Notes under the pieces: model-generated
Told to the model about the DNA's origin: nothing
The model's input: only the letters and a program-made list of their open reading frames with translations
Database searches by the model: none
Translations under genes and position numbers: made by a program
Shown here: positions 23,998 to 31,949 of the stretch, in pieces
Numbering within the stretch: the stretch's first letter is position 1
Layout of the letters: every line of letters begins with the position of its first letter
Assembly: GCA_017467535.1 (NCBI GenBank)
Contig: JAFUST010000100.1
Span: 1-57,152 of the forward strand
Length of the DNA stretch: 57,152 bases
Reading direction: 5' to 3'
Origin: Prevotella sp.
GTDB taxonomy: Bacteria; Bacteroidota; Bacteroidia; Bacteroidales; Bacteroidaceae

Positions 23998-26349
23998 ATG
24001 GGGAAAGCAGAGTGCATACGATTTGTTTGGTGCATAGCCATGTGGCTGTTGGCGGGTGTGGCAGGCGCACAGACACAGCAGGGCTATGTGAAGACCAAGG
24101 GGCGTATGGTAAATGGGCGGGTTGTGCCTGGTAAAGGACTGAGTGGAGCCGTTGTTTTACTGAAAGGTCGAACTGCGGTCTTGGTGAATCAGGCTGACGG
24201 CCACTTCTCCTTTCCTATTGTCGGACAGACATTTGTCATTGAAGGTGTGACGAAACAGGGTTATCAATTGGTGGATGTCGACATCAGTAGGACCCCCTTT
24301 CAGTATGCAGAATCGCCTATTTATCTGGTTATGGAGACTCCCGAACAACAACTGGAAGACCAACTGGAGGCTAAGGAGCGTATCACCATGGCTTTGAGGA
24401 AGCAGTATCAGAGTGCCTTGGCTGAGAACAAACGACTGCGCGAGGAGAGGCGTATCTCTCAGGATGAATATGAAAAGGCTATGCAACGACTGGTCAGCCA
24501 GCAGCGAAACAACAGCATTTTTGTCAGCAGGCTGGTTGATGAGTTTTCAAAGGTTGACTATGACCAGTTGGACGATTTCAACCGAAGGGTGCATGAGTTC
24601 ATTCTGAATGGTGAATTTAGACAGGCCGATTCATTGTTGGCCACAAAGGGCGATATGCCCGGTCGCATTGTGGCGTTTCAGAACGAATGGCAAGTGCTGA
24701 CCAAAGAAGAAAACCGTCTCTCGCAACAACAGCAGGCGGCAGATCAGTTGGATTCACATCTGAAGAAACAACTTGCTGATTTGGCACAGGACTGCTGGAG
24801 CAGATACCAGATCTTCAAGATGCGCTTTCAGAACGATTCGGCTGCCTATTATCTGGAACTGCGTGCCGGGCTCGACACGGCAAATGTGGAATATCAGCGT
24901 CAGGCTGGTGACTTCTTGACGGACTATCTCAATAACTATTCGCAGGCTGAAGTATATTATCAACGTGCCCTTTCTTGTGCCAATCGTATCTATGGCGAAA
25001 AAAGTGAATGGAGTGCTGTGCTCCTGAATCAGATGGCCAATGTGCTGTATTATCAGAACCGATATGCGGAGGCCTTGCAAAAATATGAGCAGTCACTGGC
25101 TGTTTTCAGGCTTGACGAAAGTAGGCAGGCATTGAACATCACCGTTAATATGCGAAACATGGCTGCTATTTGTAAAAATGTCAACAATGATGACCGAAAA
25201 GCCTTGGCTATATACAAGGAGGCCTTGGACGTGCGGGAGCGGTTATTAGGGCAGTGCCATCCGCTGACAGCCGAAGTTTTGTTTGATATAGGAGTTTCTT
25301 ACAACAACTTAAGTGAATACGACAAAGCGCTGGAATATGAGGAAAAGGCGCTTGATGTGTTTCGTGAGTCTGGTGATGAGTATCGCGCTGACATGGCGTC
25401 GGTCTTGGAGGGTATTGGTACCATTTATTTTAATAAAGGGGAGTATGGCCAGACCCTAAATTACTACAAACGGTCATTTGATATCAGAAATGAGATATTC
25501 GGTCAGCACCATGTTTTGACAGCAGCCAATCTTCGTGGCATTGGCGACACATTCTACAGACTCGGCGAATACGACCAGGCATTGGACTATCTCAACAAAT
25601 CTTTAGCCATCAGAATGGAAAAACAGGGCGAAAAGCATACCGATGTGGCATCTACTCTCAATGCCATAGGCAATGTTTATTATAATAAAAAGGAATATGG
25701 AGTGGCGCTCGACCACTATACTCGCGCGCTGGCCATTCAAAAACAGGTCTTAGGAGAGCACCATCGTATTGTGGCTACAACGCTGAACAACATAGCCAAC
25801 ACGCATCGCAATCAGGAGGATTATGCGGCGGCAGCAACATGTTACGAGCAGGTGCTGGCCATTAGGAAAGATCTGCTTGGCCCGCGTCACCCATTGGTTA
25901 GCGTTGGGCTTAACGAACTGGGCAATGCTTATCGTATCTTGAAGCAGAATGACAGGGCGATTGACTGCTACGAACAGGTGTTGGACATTGGTCCAACGGA
26001 TCAAGGCCTCTGCGAGTTGGATATTGTTTCGGTCCTCAGGTACACCAGTATGCTGTATAGCATGAAGGGAGATCTGGAGAAAGCCGTGGCGTATGCAGAA
26101 AGAGCACTTCCTGTGTTGCGTCAAGTGTACGGTGAGCACCATGAGGAGGTGGCTGCCAACATCTATCTGACGGCTATGATCTATTCGGCTTTTCATCAAG
26201 ATGAAAAGGCTCTGGAGTTTTTTGAGCAGGCCCTGAGCGAATTTGAAATAGCAGGGAATGCCAATCCTGGATACATCAGGAAATGCAGTGAAGCCATTAC
26301 CGCTATTCGTGAGCGTCGAAAGGCTCATGAGGATCATAAGGAAAAGTGA
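23998..26349 (+). CDS. Exported TPR protein (cluster paralogue 3)
   Basis: A 783-residue protein closely related to paralogue 2. The signal peptide ends at AGAQ and is followed by QTQQGYVKTKGRMVNGR and an Ig-like module (LSGAVVLLKGRTAV…GHFSFPI). A coiled-coil follows with SALAENKRLREERRISQDEY, plus the DYDQL, NGEFRQADSLL, IFKMRFQNDSAAYYL and RAGLDTANVEY signatures. From about 315 to 750 it holds ten or so kinesin-light-chain-type TPRs. The ATG at 23998 was chosen because the preceding in-frame ATG lies inside the upstream gene and does not begin a signal peptide. It sits five bases after paralogue 2 and 18 bases before the TIR gene. Confidence 0.82.
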   Translation: MGKAECIRFVWCIAMWLLAGVAGAQTQQGYVKTKGRMVNGRVVPGKGLSGAVVLLKGRTAVLVNQADGHFSFPIVGQTFVIEGVTKQGYQLVDVDISRTPFQYAESPIYLVMETPEQQLEDQLEAKERITMALRKQYQSALAENKRLREERRISQDEYEKAMQRLVSQQRNNSIFVSRLVDEFSKVDYDQLDDFNRRVHEFILNGEFRQADSLLATKGDMPGRIVAFQNEWQVLTKEENRLSQQQQAADQLDSHLKKQLADLAQDCWSRYQIFKMRFQNDSAAYYLELRAGLDTANVEYQRQAGDFLTDYLNNYSQAEVYYQRALSCANRIYGEKSEWSAVLLNQMANVLYYQNRYAEALQKYEQSLAVFRLDESRQALNITVNMRNMAAICKNVNNDDRKALAIYKEALDVRERLLGQCHPLTAEVLFDIGVSYNNLSEYDKALEYEEKALDVFRESGDEYRADMASVLEGIGTIYFNKGEYGQTLNYYKRSFDIRNEIFGQHHVLTAANLRGIGDTFYRLGEYDQALDYLNKSLAIRMEKQGEKHTDVASTLNAIGNVYYNKKEYGVALDHYTRALAIQKQVLGEHHRIVATTLNNIANTHRNQEDYAAAATCYEQVLAIRKDLLGPRHPLVSVGLNELGNAYRILKQNDRAIDCYEQVLDIGPTDQGLCELDIVSVLRYTSMLYSMKGDLEKAVAYAERALPVLRQVYGEHHEEVAANIYLTAMIYSAFHQDEKALEFFEQALSEFEIAGNANPGYIRKCSEAITAIRERRKAHEDHKEK

Positions 26350-26367
26350 AAAAAAACAAAAACCATC

Positions 26368-27498
26368 ATGGAACAGGAATACAAATACTTTGCGTTTATC
26401 AGTTACAACTCTAAGGACACGGAGTGGGGCAGGCGGGTGCAGCGGAAACTGGAGCACTACCGCATGCCGGCCACGCTGTGCAGTGAGCACGGATGGGAAC
26501 GAACGCCCATCAAGCCGGTGTTCTTTGCACCCACCGACATACAGCCCGGCGGGCTGAACGAGGAACTGCAGGAGCGGCTGAGGGCGGCGCGCCACCTGAT
26601 AGTCATCTGTTCGCCCAACTCGGCACGGTCGGAGTGGGTAGGCAGGGAGATTGCGTTCTTCCACCAGTTGGGGCGCACCAGGCAGATCCACTTCTTCATC
26701 GTCAGCGGACAGCCGCACAGCGGCAACCCGGAGACGGAATGCTTCAACGGGGTGGTGGAGCAGTTGGGCCTGCCCGAGATACTCGGTGCCAACATCCACG
26801 AGCAGGTCTACCGCTGGCCGTGGCTGAACAGGGAGCGGGCCTACGTGCAACTGGTGTCGAAACTGCTGGGTGTGGAGTTCGATGCCATCTGGCAGCGCCA
26901 CAAGCGGCGGCTCGTGCGCAAGGTGGTCTGCTGGGCCGTGGGCATCGTGGCCGTGATGGCCGCCCTGCTGGGTGTATGGCTGAAGAACCAGCCTGTCGAC
27001 GTGTCGGTGCACGTGCGGGAGACTTCTGTCCACAGCAGCGCGTTGCCGCCACTGAGGGATGCCGTGGTCACGCTGGTGCTGAGCAACGAGACGAAGACGG
27101 ACACCATCCGTTCGATAGACGGCGGCGTGGTGCTGAGGAACATTCCGCACCGCTACGTGGATGAAGAGGTGCACGTGCGGGTGACTTGCCGCGACTTCCT
27201 GCCTGTAGACACGCTGCTGCTGCTGACGAAGGAGGTCTGCATCGGCGTGCAGCGCGATGCGGCGGTCTATGGCGACGTGCGCTTCCGCCTCTGGAACCCC
27301 GACCGCGAAGAGGCCGTCGCCGGTGCTGCGGTGACGGTGGAGGGCCATGAGGCCGTGAGCGACGAAAGCGGACTGGTGCGCCTGCGGATTCCCCTGGAGC
27401 AGCAGCGCACGGTGTACCACGTGGCGGCTGCCATCCCGCTTGTGACGGACTCGGTCTACATGCCCTGCGGCGAGGATGACGTGCTGCTCTGTTACTAA
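26368..27498 (+). CDS. Membrane-anchored TIR-domain protein with extracytoplasmic Ig-like modules
   Basis: A 376-residue protein. An N-terminal TIR domain (about 5-170) opens with KYFAFISYNSKD. It carries SPNSARSEWVGRE, with Glu94 in the position of the catalytic glutamate of NAD-cleaving TIR domains. A single membrane helix (about 186-205) follows a basic stretch (HKRRLVRK), which predicts the TIR domain inside the cell. Residues 210-376 outside form two small beta-sandwich modules, the second (AVAGAAVTVEGHEAVSDESG) like the Ig-like module of the upstream TPR proteins. Bacterial TIR domains are often NADases in immunity or signalling. Here the single-pass layout and the operon with exported TPR proteins suggest an outside-to-inside sensor. 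Enzyme activity is not proven by the sequence. Confidence 0.88.
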   Translation: MEQEYKYFAFISYNSKDTEWGRRVQRKLEHYRMPATLCSEHGWERTPIKPVFFAPTDIQPGGLNEELQERLRAARHLIVICSPNSARSEWVGREIAFFHQLGRTRQIHFFIVSGQPHSGNPETECFNGVVEQLGLPEILGANIHEQVYRWPWLNRERAYVQLVSKLLGVEFDAIWQRHKRRLVRKVVCWAVGIVAVMAALLGVWLKNQPVDVSVHVRETSVHSSALPPLRDAVVTLVLSNETKTDTIRSIDGGVVLRNIPHRYVDEEVHVRVTCRDFLPVDTLLLLTKEVCIGVQRDAAVYGDVRFRLWNPDREEAVAGAAVTVEGHEAVSDESGLVRLRIPLEQQRTVYHVAAAIPLVTDSVYMPCGEDDVLLCY

Positions 27499-27637
27499 CA
27501 TTGAAGATTGAACATTGAACATTGAAGATTCTTGCTCTGGCAAGCGTCCCTGCGGGCCGAGCGGAACATTTTTCGGAAAGTTAAATTTGTATAATCTCGA
27601 CTGATAATGTTCAATGTTCAATGTTCAATCTTCAATG
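27499..27637. repeat. Inverted pair of 32-nt TTCAATG-type repeats
   Basis: The arms 27499-27530 and 27606-27637 are inverted copies built from CATTGAA-words, matching at about 29 of 32 bases. They enclose about 75 bp with a TAAATTTG box at 27582. The pair begins one base after the TIR stop and ends just before the DUF3737 promoter. It can form a large hairpin that might end the TIR operon transcript, but there is no U-tract. Confidence 0.75.
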
Positions 27638-27644
27638 ATTTTCG

Positions 27645-27652
27645 TACCTTTG
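27645..27652 (+). promoter_or_regulatory. -7 promoter element for the DUF3737 gene
   Basis: TACCTTTG, 26 bp upstream of the ATG at 27679, directly behind the inverted TTCAATG repeat. Confidence 0.6.
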
Positions 27653-27678
27653 CACCGCTTAAAACTATATATTAGACT

Positions 27679-28530
27679 ATGGAGATTATCAGAAACCAGC
27701 ATTTCGAGGGCGAGCGCCCGCTCTTTGAGACCCACAACCTGCGACTGGAGCAGGTGACCATTGGCGATGGCGAGAGCGCCATCAAGGAGTGTTCCAATAT
27801 CGAGGCGGAGGACTGCCGCTTCTGGGGCAAGTACCCCTTCTGGCACGTACACGGCTTCAAGATCAACCGCTGCCAGTTTGATGTCGGTGCCCGTTCGGCC
27901 CTGTGGTACAGCGACCACATGGACATGCGCAACACCCGCATCGACGGTCCGAAGATGTTCCGCGAGATGAGCGACCTCTATCTGGAGAATGTCATCATCA
28001 ACGATGCCGACGAGACCTTCTGGCGCTGCCGCAACATACGCGCCAAGAACCTGCGCCTGCACGAGGGCACCTATCCCTTCATGTTCTCCGAGGACATCGA
28101 GATTGACGGTCTGCGCGTAGACTCGAAGTATGTGTTCCAGTACTGCAAGAACGTGACCCTGCGCGATGCCCACATCGTGACGAAGGACTCCTTCTGGGAG
28201 TGTGAGAACATCACGATCATCGACTCGGAGATAGACGGCGAGTACATCGCCTGGCACTCCAAGAACGTGCGACTTGTGAACTGCCACTTCTCCGGCGAGC
28301 AACTCTTCTGCTATGCCGACAACCTGGTGCTGGAGAACTGCTCGTTCGACGCCCAGTGCGACCGCGTCTTCGAGTACTCCAATGTCCAGGCTGACATCCG
28401 AGGCCACATCGAGAACATCAAGAACCCCACTTCTGGCCACATCGTGGCCGACTCCATCGGCAGCATCACCATCGACCAGAACGTGAAGCAGCCGGCCAAC
28501 TGTGTGATAGAGGTGAGGACTGAACAATAA
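27679..28530 (+). CDS. DUF3737 family protein (right-handed beta-helix)
   Basis: A 283-residue protein made almost entirely of short repeating turns such as IEAEDCRFWGKYPFWHVHG and NVRLVNCHFSGEQLF. This is the pattern of a right-handed beta-helix, and the sequence matches what I know of DUF3737 proteins. It has no signal peptide, so it is probably cytoplasmic. The rich Cys, Trp and His content along one face suggests a ligand or metal surface, but no catalytic residues can be named. It lies upstream of the PatB/MalY aminotransferase in the same direction, separated by a REP-like repeat. The function of the family is unknown to me. Confidence 0.85.
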   Translation: MEIIRNQHFEGERPLFETHNLRLEQVTIGDGESAIKECSNIEAEDCRFWGKYPFWHVHGFKINRCQFDVGARSALWYSDHMDMRNTRIDGPKMFREMSDLYLENVIINDADETFWRCRNIRAKNLRLHEGTYPFMFSEDIEIDGLRVDSKYVFQYCKNVTLRDAHIVTKDSFWECENITIIDSEIDGEYIAWHSKNVRLVNCHFSGEQLFCYADNLVLENCSFDAQCDRVFEYSNVQADIRGHIENIKNPTSGHIVADSIGSITIDQNVKQPANCVIEVRTEQ

Positions 28531-28531
28531 C

Positions 28532-28728
28532 AGACTCTCCCCCAGCCCCTCCCTGTGAGGGAGGGGAGTGGATAGACAATGTACTCAAAAGAAAAGTTAA
28601 GTATGAAATACGATTTTGACGAGATCATCGACCGGCGCGGCACAGGCTGCGTGAAGTGGGACGAACAGCCCCCTGCCTTCCAAACTAATGACTCCCCTCC
28701 CTCACAGGGAGGGGCCGGGGGAGAGTCT
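28532..28728. repeat. REP-like inverted pair of 38-nt elements; second copy lies inside patB
   Basis: Copy 1 (28532-28569) and copy 2 (28691-28728) are inverted copies with 37 of 38 bases identical. Each is itself partly palindromic (CCCCTCCCT…AGGGAGGGG). Copy 1 lies just after the DUF3737 stop. Copy 2 is read in frame as DSPPSQGGAGGES in the N-terminal region of the aminotransferase. Confidence 0.85.
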
Positions 28729-29820
28729 ATTATCCCCCTCTGGGTGGCCGACATGGACTTCCGCGCCGCCCCCGCCATCCAGGAGGCCGTGCGCTGGCGG
28801 ATGGAGCACGGCGTCTTCGGCTACACCGTCGTCGAGGCCAACTACTATGAGGCTATCATCTCGTGGTTCAAGCGCCGCCACCAGTGGACCATCCACCGCG
28901 AGGAGATCCTCTATACCACCGGCGTGGTGCCCGCCATGGCCGTGGCCCTGAAGGCACTCACCATGCCGGGCGAGAAGGTGCTGATGCTGTCGCCTGACTA
29001 CAACTGTTTCTTCTCCTCCATCCGCAACAGCGGCTGCGAGGTGCTGGAGACCGTGCTGCAGTGGGACGGCAAGGGCCGGTTCGAGGTGGACTGGGCCGAC
29101 TTCGAGGCCAAGTGTGCCGACGAGAAGACCACCGTCTTCCTGCTCTGCAATCCCCACAACCCCACGGGACGGGTATGGACCATGGAAGAACTGAGCCGCA
29201 TGAACGACCTCTGTATGAAGCACGGCGTGAAGGTGGTGAGCGACGAGATACACTGTGAACTCATCATGCCCGGTCATACCTTCCAGCCCTTTGCGGCCGT
29301 GAGCGAGGCTTGCCGTCAGAACAGTGTCATCCTGAACTCGCCCTCCAAGTCGTTCAACATCGCCGGCCTGCAGACGGCCAACATCATCTGTGCTCGCCCT
29401 GAGTGGCGCCGCCGTCTGGATCGCGCCATCAACATCAACGAGGTGTGCGACCTCAATCCCTTCGGCCCCGTGGCCCTGATGGCCGCCTACAACGACAGCG
29501 AGGACTGGATAGACGAACTGAACCAGTATCTCTGGCAGAACTACACCGCCCTGCTCGACTATGCTGCCCTCCATCTGCCCGACTGGAAGGTGCGACCCCT
29601 GGAGGGCACCTACCTGCCCTGGGTCGACATCAGCGCCACTGGCATGACCTCGCAGCAGTATGCCGACCACCTGATGCGCCACGCCAAGGTGTGGGTGAAC
29701 CCCGGCACGATGTACGGCCCGCAGTCGGGCGAGGGCTACATCCGCCTGAATATCGCCTGCCCCCGCAGTGTGCTGATGGAGGCGCTGGAGAGGGTTTCTG
29801 GCCTAAGCCCCCTAAGTTAG
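28603..29820 (+). CDS. patB: PatB/MalY-type PLP-dependent aminotransferase (C-S lyase)
   Basis: A 405-residue fold-type I PLP enzyme. Members cleave C-S bonds of cystathionine or cysteine conjugates, or act as aminotransferases. MKYDFDEIIDRRGTG is the usual start of the family, so ATG 28603 is preferred to 28579. IIPLWVADMDF, the HNPTGRVW block and SPSKSFNIAGLQ with the PLP lysine (K249) are intact. About 20 residues between CVKWDEQ and IIPLWVADMDF are extra compared with the family, and 13 of them come from a REP-like repeat. The last residues (GLSPLS) and the stop are encoded by a second repeat type. Both termini have thus been altered by repeats while the core is preserved. Confidence 0.9.
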   Translation: MKYDFDEIIDRRGTGCVKWDEQPPAFQTNDSPPSQGGAGGESIIPLWVADMDFRAAPAIQEAVRWRMEHGVFGYTVVEANYYEAIISWFKRRHQWTIHREEILYTTGVVPAMAVALKALTMPGEKVLMLSPDYNCFFSSIRNSGCEVLETVLQWDGKGRFEVDWADFEAKCADEKTTVFLLCNPHNPTGRVWTMEELSRMNDLCMKHGVKVVSDEIHCELIMPGHTFQPFAAVSEACRQNSVILNSPSKSFNIAGLQTANIICARPEWRRRLDRAININEVCDLNPFGPVALMAAYNDSEDWIDELNQYLWQNYTALLDYAALHLPDWKVRPLEGTYLPWVDISATGMTSQQYADHLMRHAKVWVNPGTMYGPQSGEGYIRLNIACPRSVLMEALERVSGLSPLS

Positions 29821-29933
29821 GGGGTGGGGGGCCGAACAAGCGCAGGCTCCCCCAAAAAAGGAATACTCAATTAAAAATCGGGGTCTGATGTACGCTTGTT
29901 CAGACCCCCAACCCCCTAACTTAGGGGGCTTAG
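29803..29933. repeat. REPIN-like inverted pair (TAAGCCCCCTAAGTTAGGGGG type), copy 1
   Basis: Two inverted arms of about 40 nt, at 29803-29842 and 29893-29933, share a core AAGCCCCCTAAGTTAGGGGG, a G-rich tail and the word AACAAGCG. The left arm contains the patB stop codon. The right arm ends nine bases before the OPT gene. A second pair of the same family is at 40033-40165. Confidence 0.88.
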
Positions 29934-29942
29934 AAAAAAAAT

Positions 29943-31949
29943 ATGGAAATAAAGATGAATGCAGGCGAGGCGCCCATCGGCGAGCAACTGCCTGAGAATG
30001 CGTTTCGCGAGTTAAGCGAGGGCGAGGAGTATCAGCCACTGATGTCGCCCCGCGCCAACTATCCCGAGGTCAATGCGTGGTCGGTCACGTGGGGCGTGCT
30101 GATGGCCATGCTCTTCTCGGCCGCCGCTGCCTATCTCGGTCTGAAGGTGGGCCAGGTGTTCGAGGCCGCCATCCCCATCGCCATCATTGCCGTCGGCGTG
30201 TCGACGGCTGCCCGCCGCTCCCGGGCTTTGGGCGAGAATGTCATCATCCAGAGCATCGGCGCCTGTTCGGGTGCCGTGGTGGCCGGTGCCATCTTCACGC
30301 TGCCGGCCATCTATATCCTGCAGGCCAAGTATCCCGACATGTCGGCCTCGTTTCTGCAGGTCTTCATGGCTTCGGCCTTGGGCGGCATCCTCGGCATCCT
30401 GTTTCTCATCCCCTTCCGCAGGTATTTCGTGAAGGAGATGCACGGCCGTTATCCCTTCCCTGAGGCCACGGCCACCACGCAGGTGCTGGTCAGCGGCGCC
30501 AAGGGCGGCGACCAGTCGAAGCCGCTGCTGCTGGCAGGACTCGTGGGCGGTCTCTACGACTTCATCGTGGCCACCTTCGGCTGGTGGAACGAGACGGTGA
30601 CCAGCCGCATGATAGGGTGGGGCGAACTGCTGGCCGACAAGACGAAACTCGTCTTCAAGTGCAACACCTCGGCCGCCGTTCTCGGTCTCGGCTATATCAT
30701 CGGCCTGCGCTATGCTATGTTCATCTGCCTGGGCTCTGTGGCCGTGTGGTGGCTCATCGTTCCCCTCATGTCGCTGCTCTTCGGCGACCAGGTGCTCAGC
30801 GTGGGCGGCGTGGAGGCCACGACAGCCGTCGGCGACATGTCGGCAGAGGAGATCTTCAAGACCTATGCCCGCAGCATCGGCATCGGCGGCATAGCCATGG
30901 CCGGCGTCATAGGCATCATCCGCTCGTGGGGCATCATCAGGAATGCCGTCGGCCTGGCTGCCAAGGAGATGCGGGGCGGCAAGGACGAGGCTGCGGCCAA
31001 GGCCATGCGCACCGACCGCGACCTGTCGTTCCGCTTCATCGGCATCGCCTCGCTGTCGGCCTTGCTCATCACCTTCGTGTTTTTCTGGCTCGGCGTGATG
31101 CACAATGTCATGTTTGCCGTCGTGGCCATCCTGCTGGTCACGGTCATTGCCTTCCTCTTCACCACCGTGGCTGCCAACGCCATTGCCATCGTGGGCTCCA
31201 ACCCCGTCAGCGGCATGACCCTGATGACGCTCATCCTGGCCTCGGTGGTCATGGCGGCCGTGGGGCTCAATGGTTCTGGCGGCATGCTGGCAGCACTGAT
31301 CATGGGCGGCGTGGTCTGCACGGCCCTGTCGATGGCAGGCTGCTTCATCACCGACCTGAAGATAGGCTACTGGCTCGGCTCCACGCCCCGCAGGCAGCAG
31401 CAGTGGAAGTTCCTCGGCACCCTCGTGTCGGCTGCCACCGTGGGCGGCGTGATGATGCTGCTCAACCAGACCTACGGCTTCGACCCCGAGCAGGAGGGCC
31501 ACCTGGTGGCTCCTCAGGCCAACGCCATGGCCGCCGTCATCGAGCCGATGATGAACGGTGCCGGAGCCCCCTGGCTGCTCTATGGCATCGGCGCCGTGCT
31601 GGCCGTGGTGCTCACGCTGTGCAAGATTCCCGCCCTCGCCTTTGCTCTGGGTATGTTCATCCCCCTCGAACTTAACATCCCGTTACTCGTGGGCGGTGCC
31701 ATCAACTGGTACGTCACCACGCGCTCCAAGGAGAAGGCCGTCAACGAGGCCCGTGGTGAGCGTGGCACGCTCATCGCCTCCGGCTTCATCGCCGGTGGTG
31801 CCCTGATGGGCGTGGTCAGTGCCCTGCTGCGCTTCGGTGGTTTCAATCCCGTCAGCGAGTCGTGGCTGGCCAATCCTCTGAGCGAGGCCTGTGCCCTCGT
31901 TGCCTACGTCCTATTAATTGTCTATTTCATCAAAGCGACAAAGAAGTGA
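29943..31949 (+). CDS. OPT-family oligopeptide transporter
   Basis: A 668-residue inner-membrane protein with about 14-16 hydrophobic segments. After a hydrophilic N-terminus of about 45 residues, NAWSVTWGVLMAMLFSAAAAYLG begins the first helix, followed by the VGQVFEAAIPIAIIAVG segment typical of OPT proteins. The internal GNAIAIVGSNPVSGMTL-like block near residue 415 is also characteristic. OPT proteins import peptides or metal-chelate siderophores by proton symport; bacterial members are mostly assigned to peptides. The gene overlaps the GH28 gene by four bases (GTGA), so the two form an operon. Confidence 0.88.
   Translation: MEIKMNAGEAPIGEQLPENAFRELSEGEEYQPLMSPRANYPEVNAWSVTWGVLMAMLFSAAAAYLGLKVGQVFEAAIPIAIIAVGVSTAARRSRALGENVIIQSIGACSGAVVAGAIFTLPAIYILQAKYPDMSASFLQVFMASALGGILGILFLIPFRRYFVKEMHGRYPFPEATATTQVLVSGAKGGDQSKPLLLAGLVGGLYDFIVATFGWWNETVTSRMIGWGELLADKTKLVFKCNTSAAVLGLGYIIGLRYAMFICLGSVAVWWLIVPLMSLLFGDQVLSVGGVEATTAVGDMSAEEIFKTYARSIGIGGIAMAGVIGIIRSWGIIRNAVGLAAKEMRGGKDEAAAKAMRTDRDLSFRFIGIASLSALLITFVFFWLGVMHNVMFAVVAILLVTVIAFLFTTVAANAIAIVGSNPVSGMTLMTLILASVVMAAVGLNGSGGMLAALIMGGVVCTALSMAGCFITDLKIGYWLGSTPRRQQQWKFLGTLVSAATVGGVMMLLNQTYGFDPEQEGHLVAPQANAMAAVIEPMMNGAGAPWLLYGIGAVLAVVLTLCKIPALAFALGMFIPLELNIPLLVGGAINWYVTTRSKEKAVNEARGERGTLIASGFIAGGALMGVVSALLRFGGFNPVSESWLANPLSEACALVAYVLLIVYFIKATKK

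Noticed and set aside
25750-27621. A 623-codon minus-strand open frame opposite the TIR gene
   Set aside because: It overlaps the whole TIR gene and the end of a TPR gene, both supported by domain motifs. The translation is His/Arg-rich noise.
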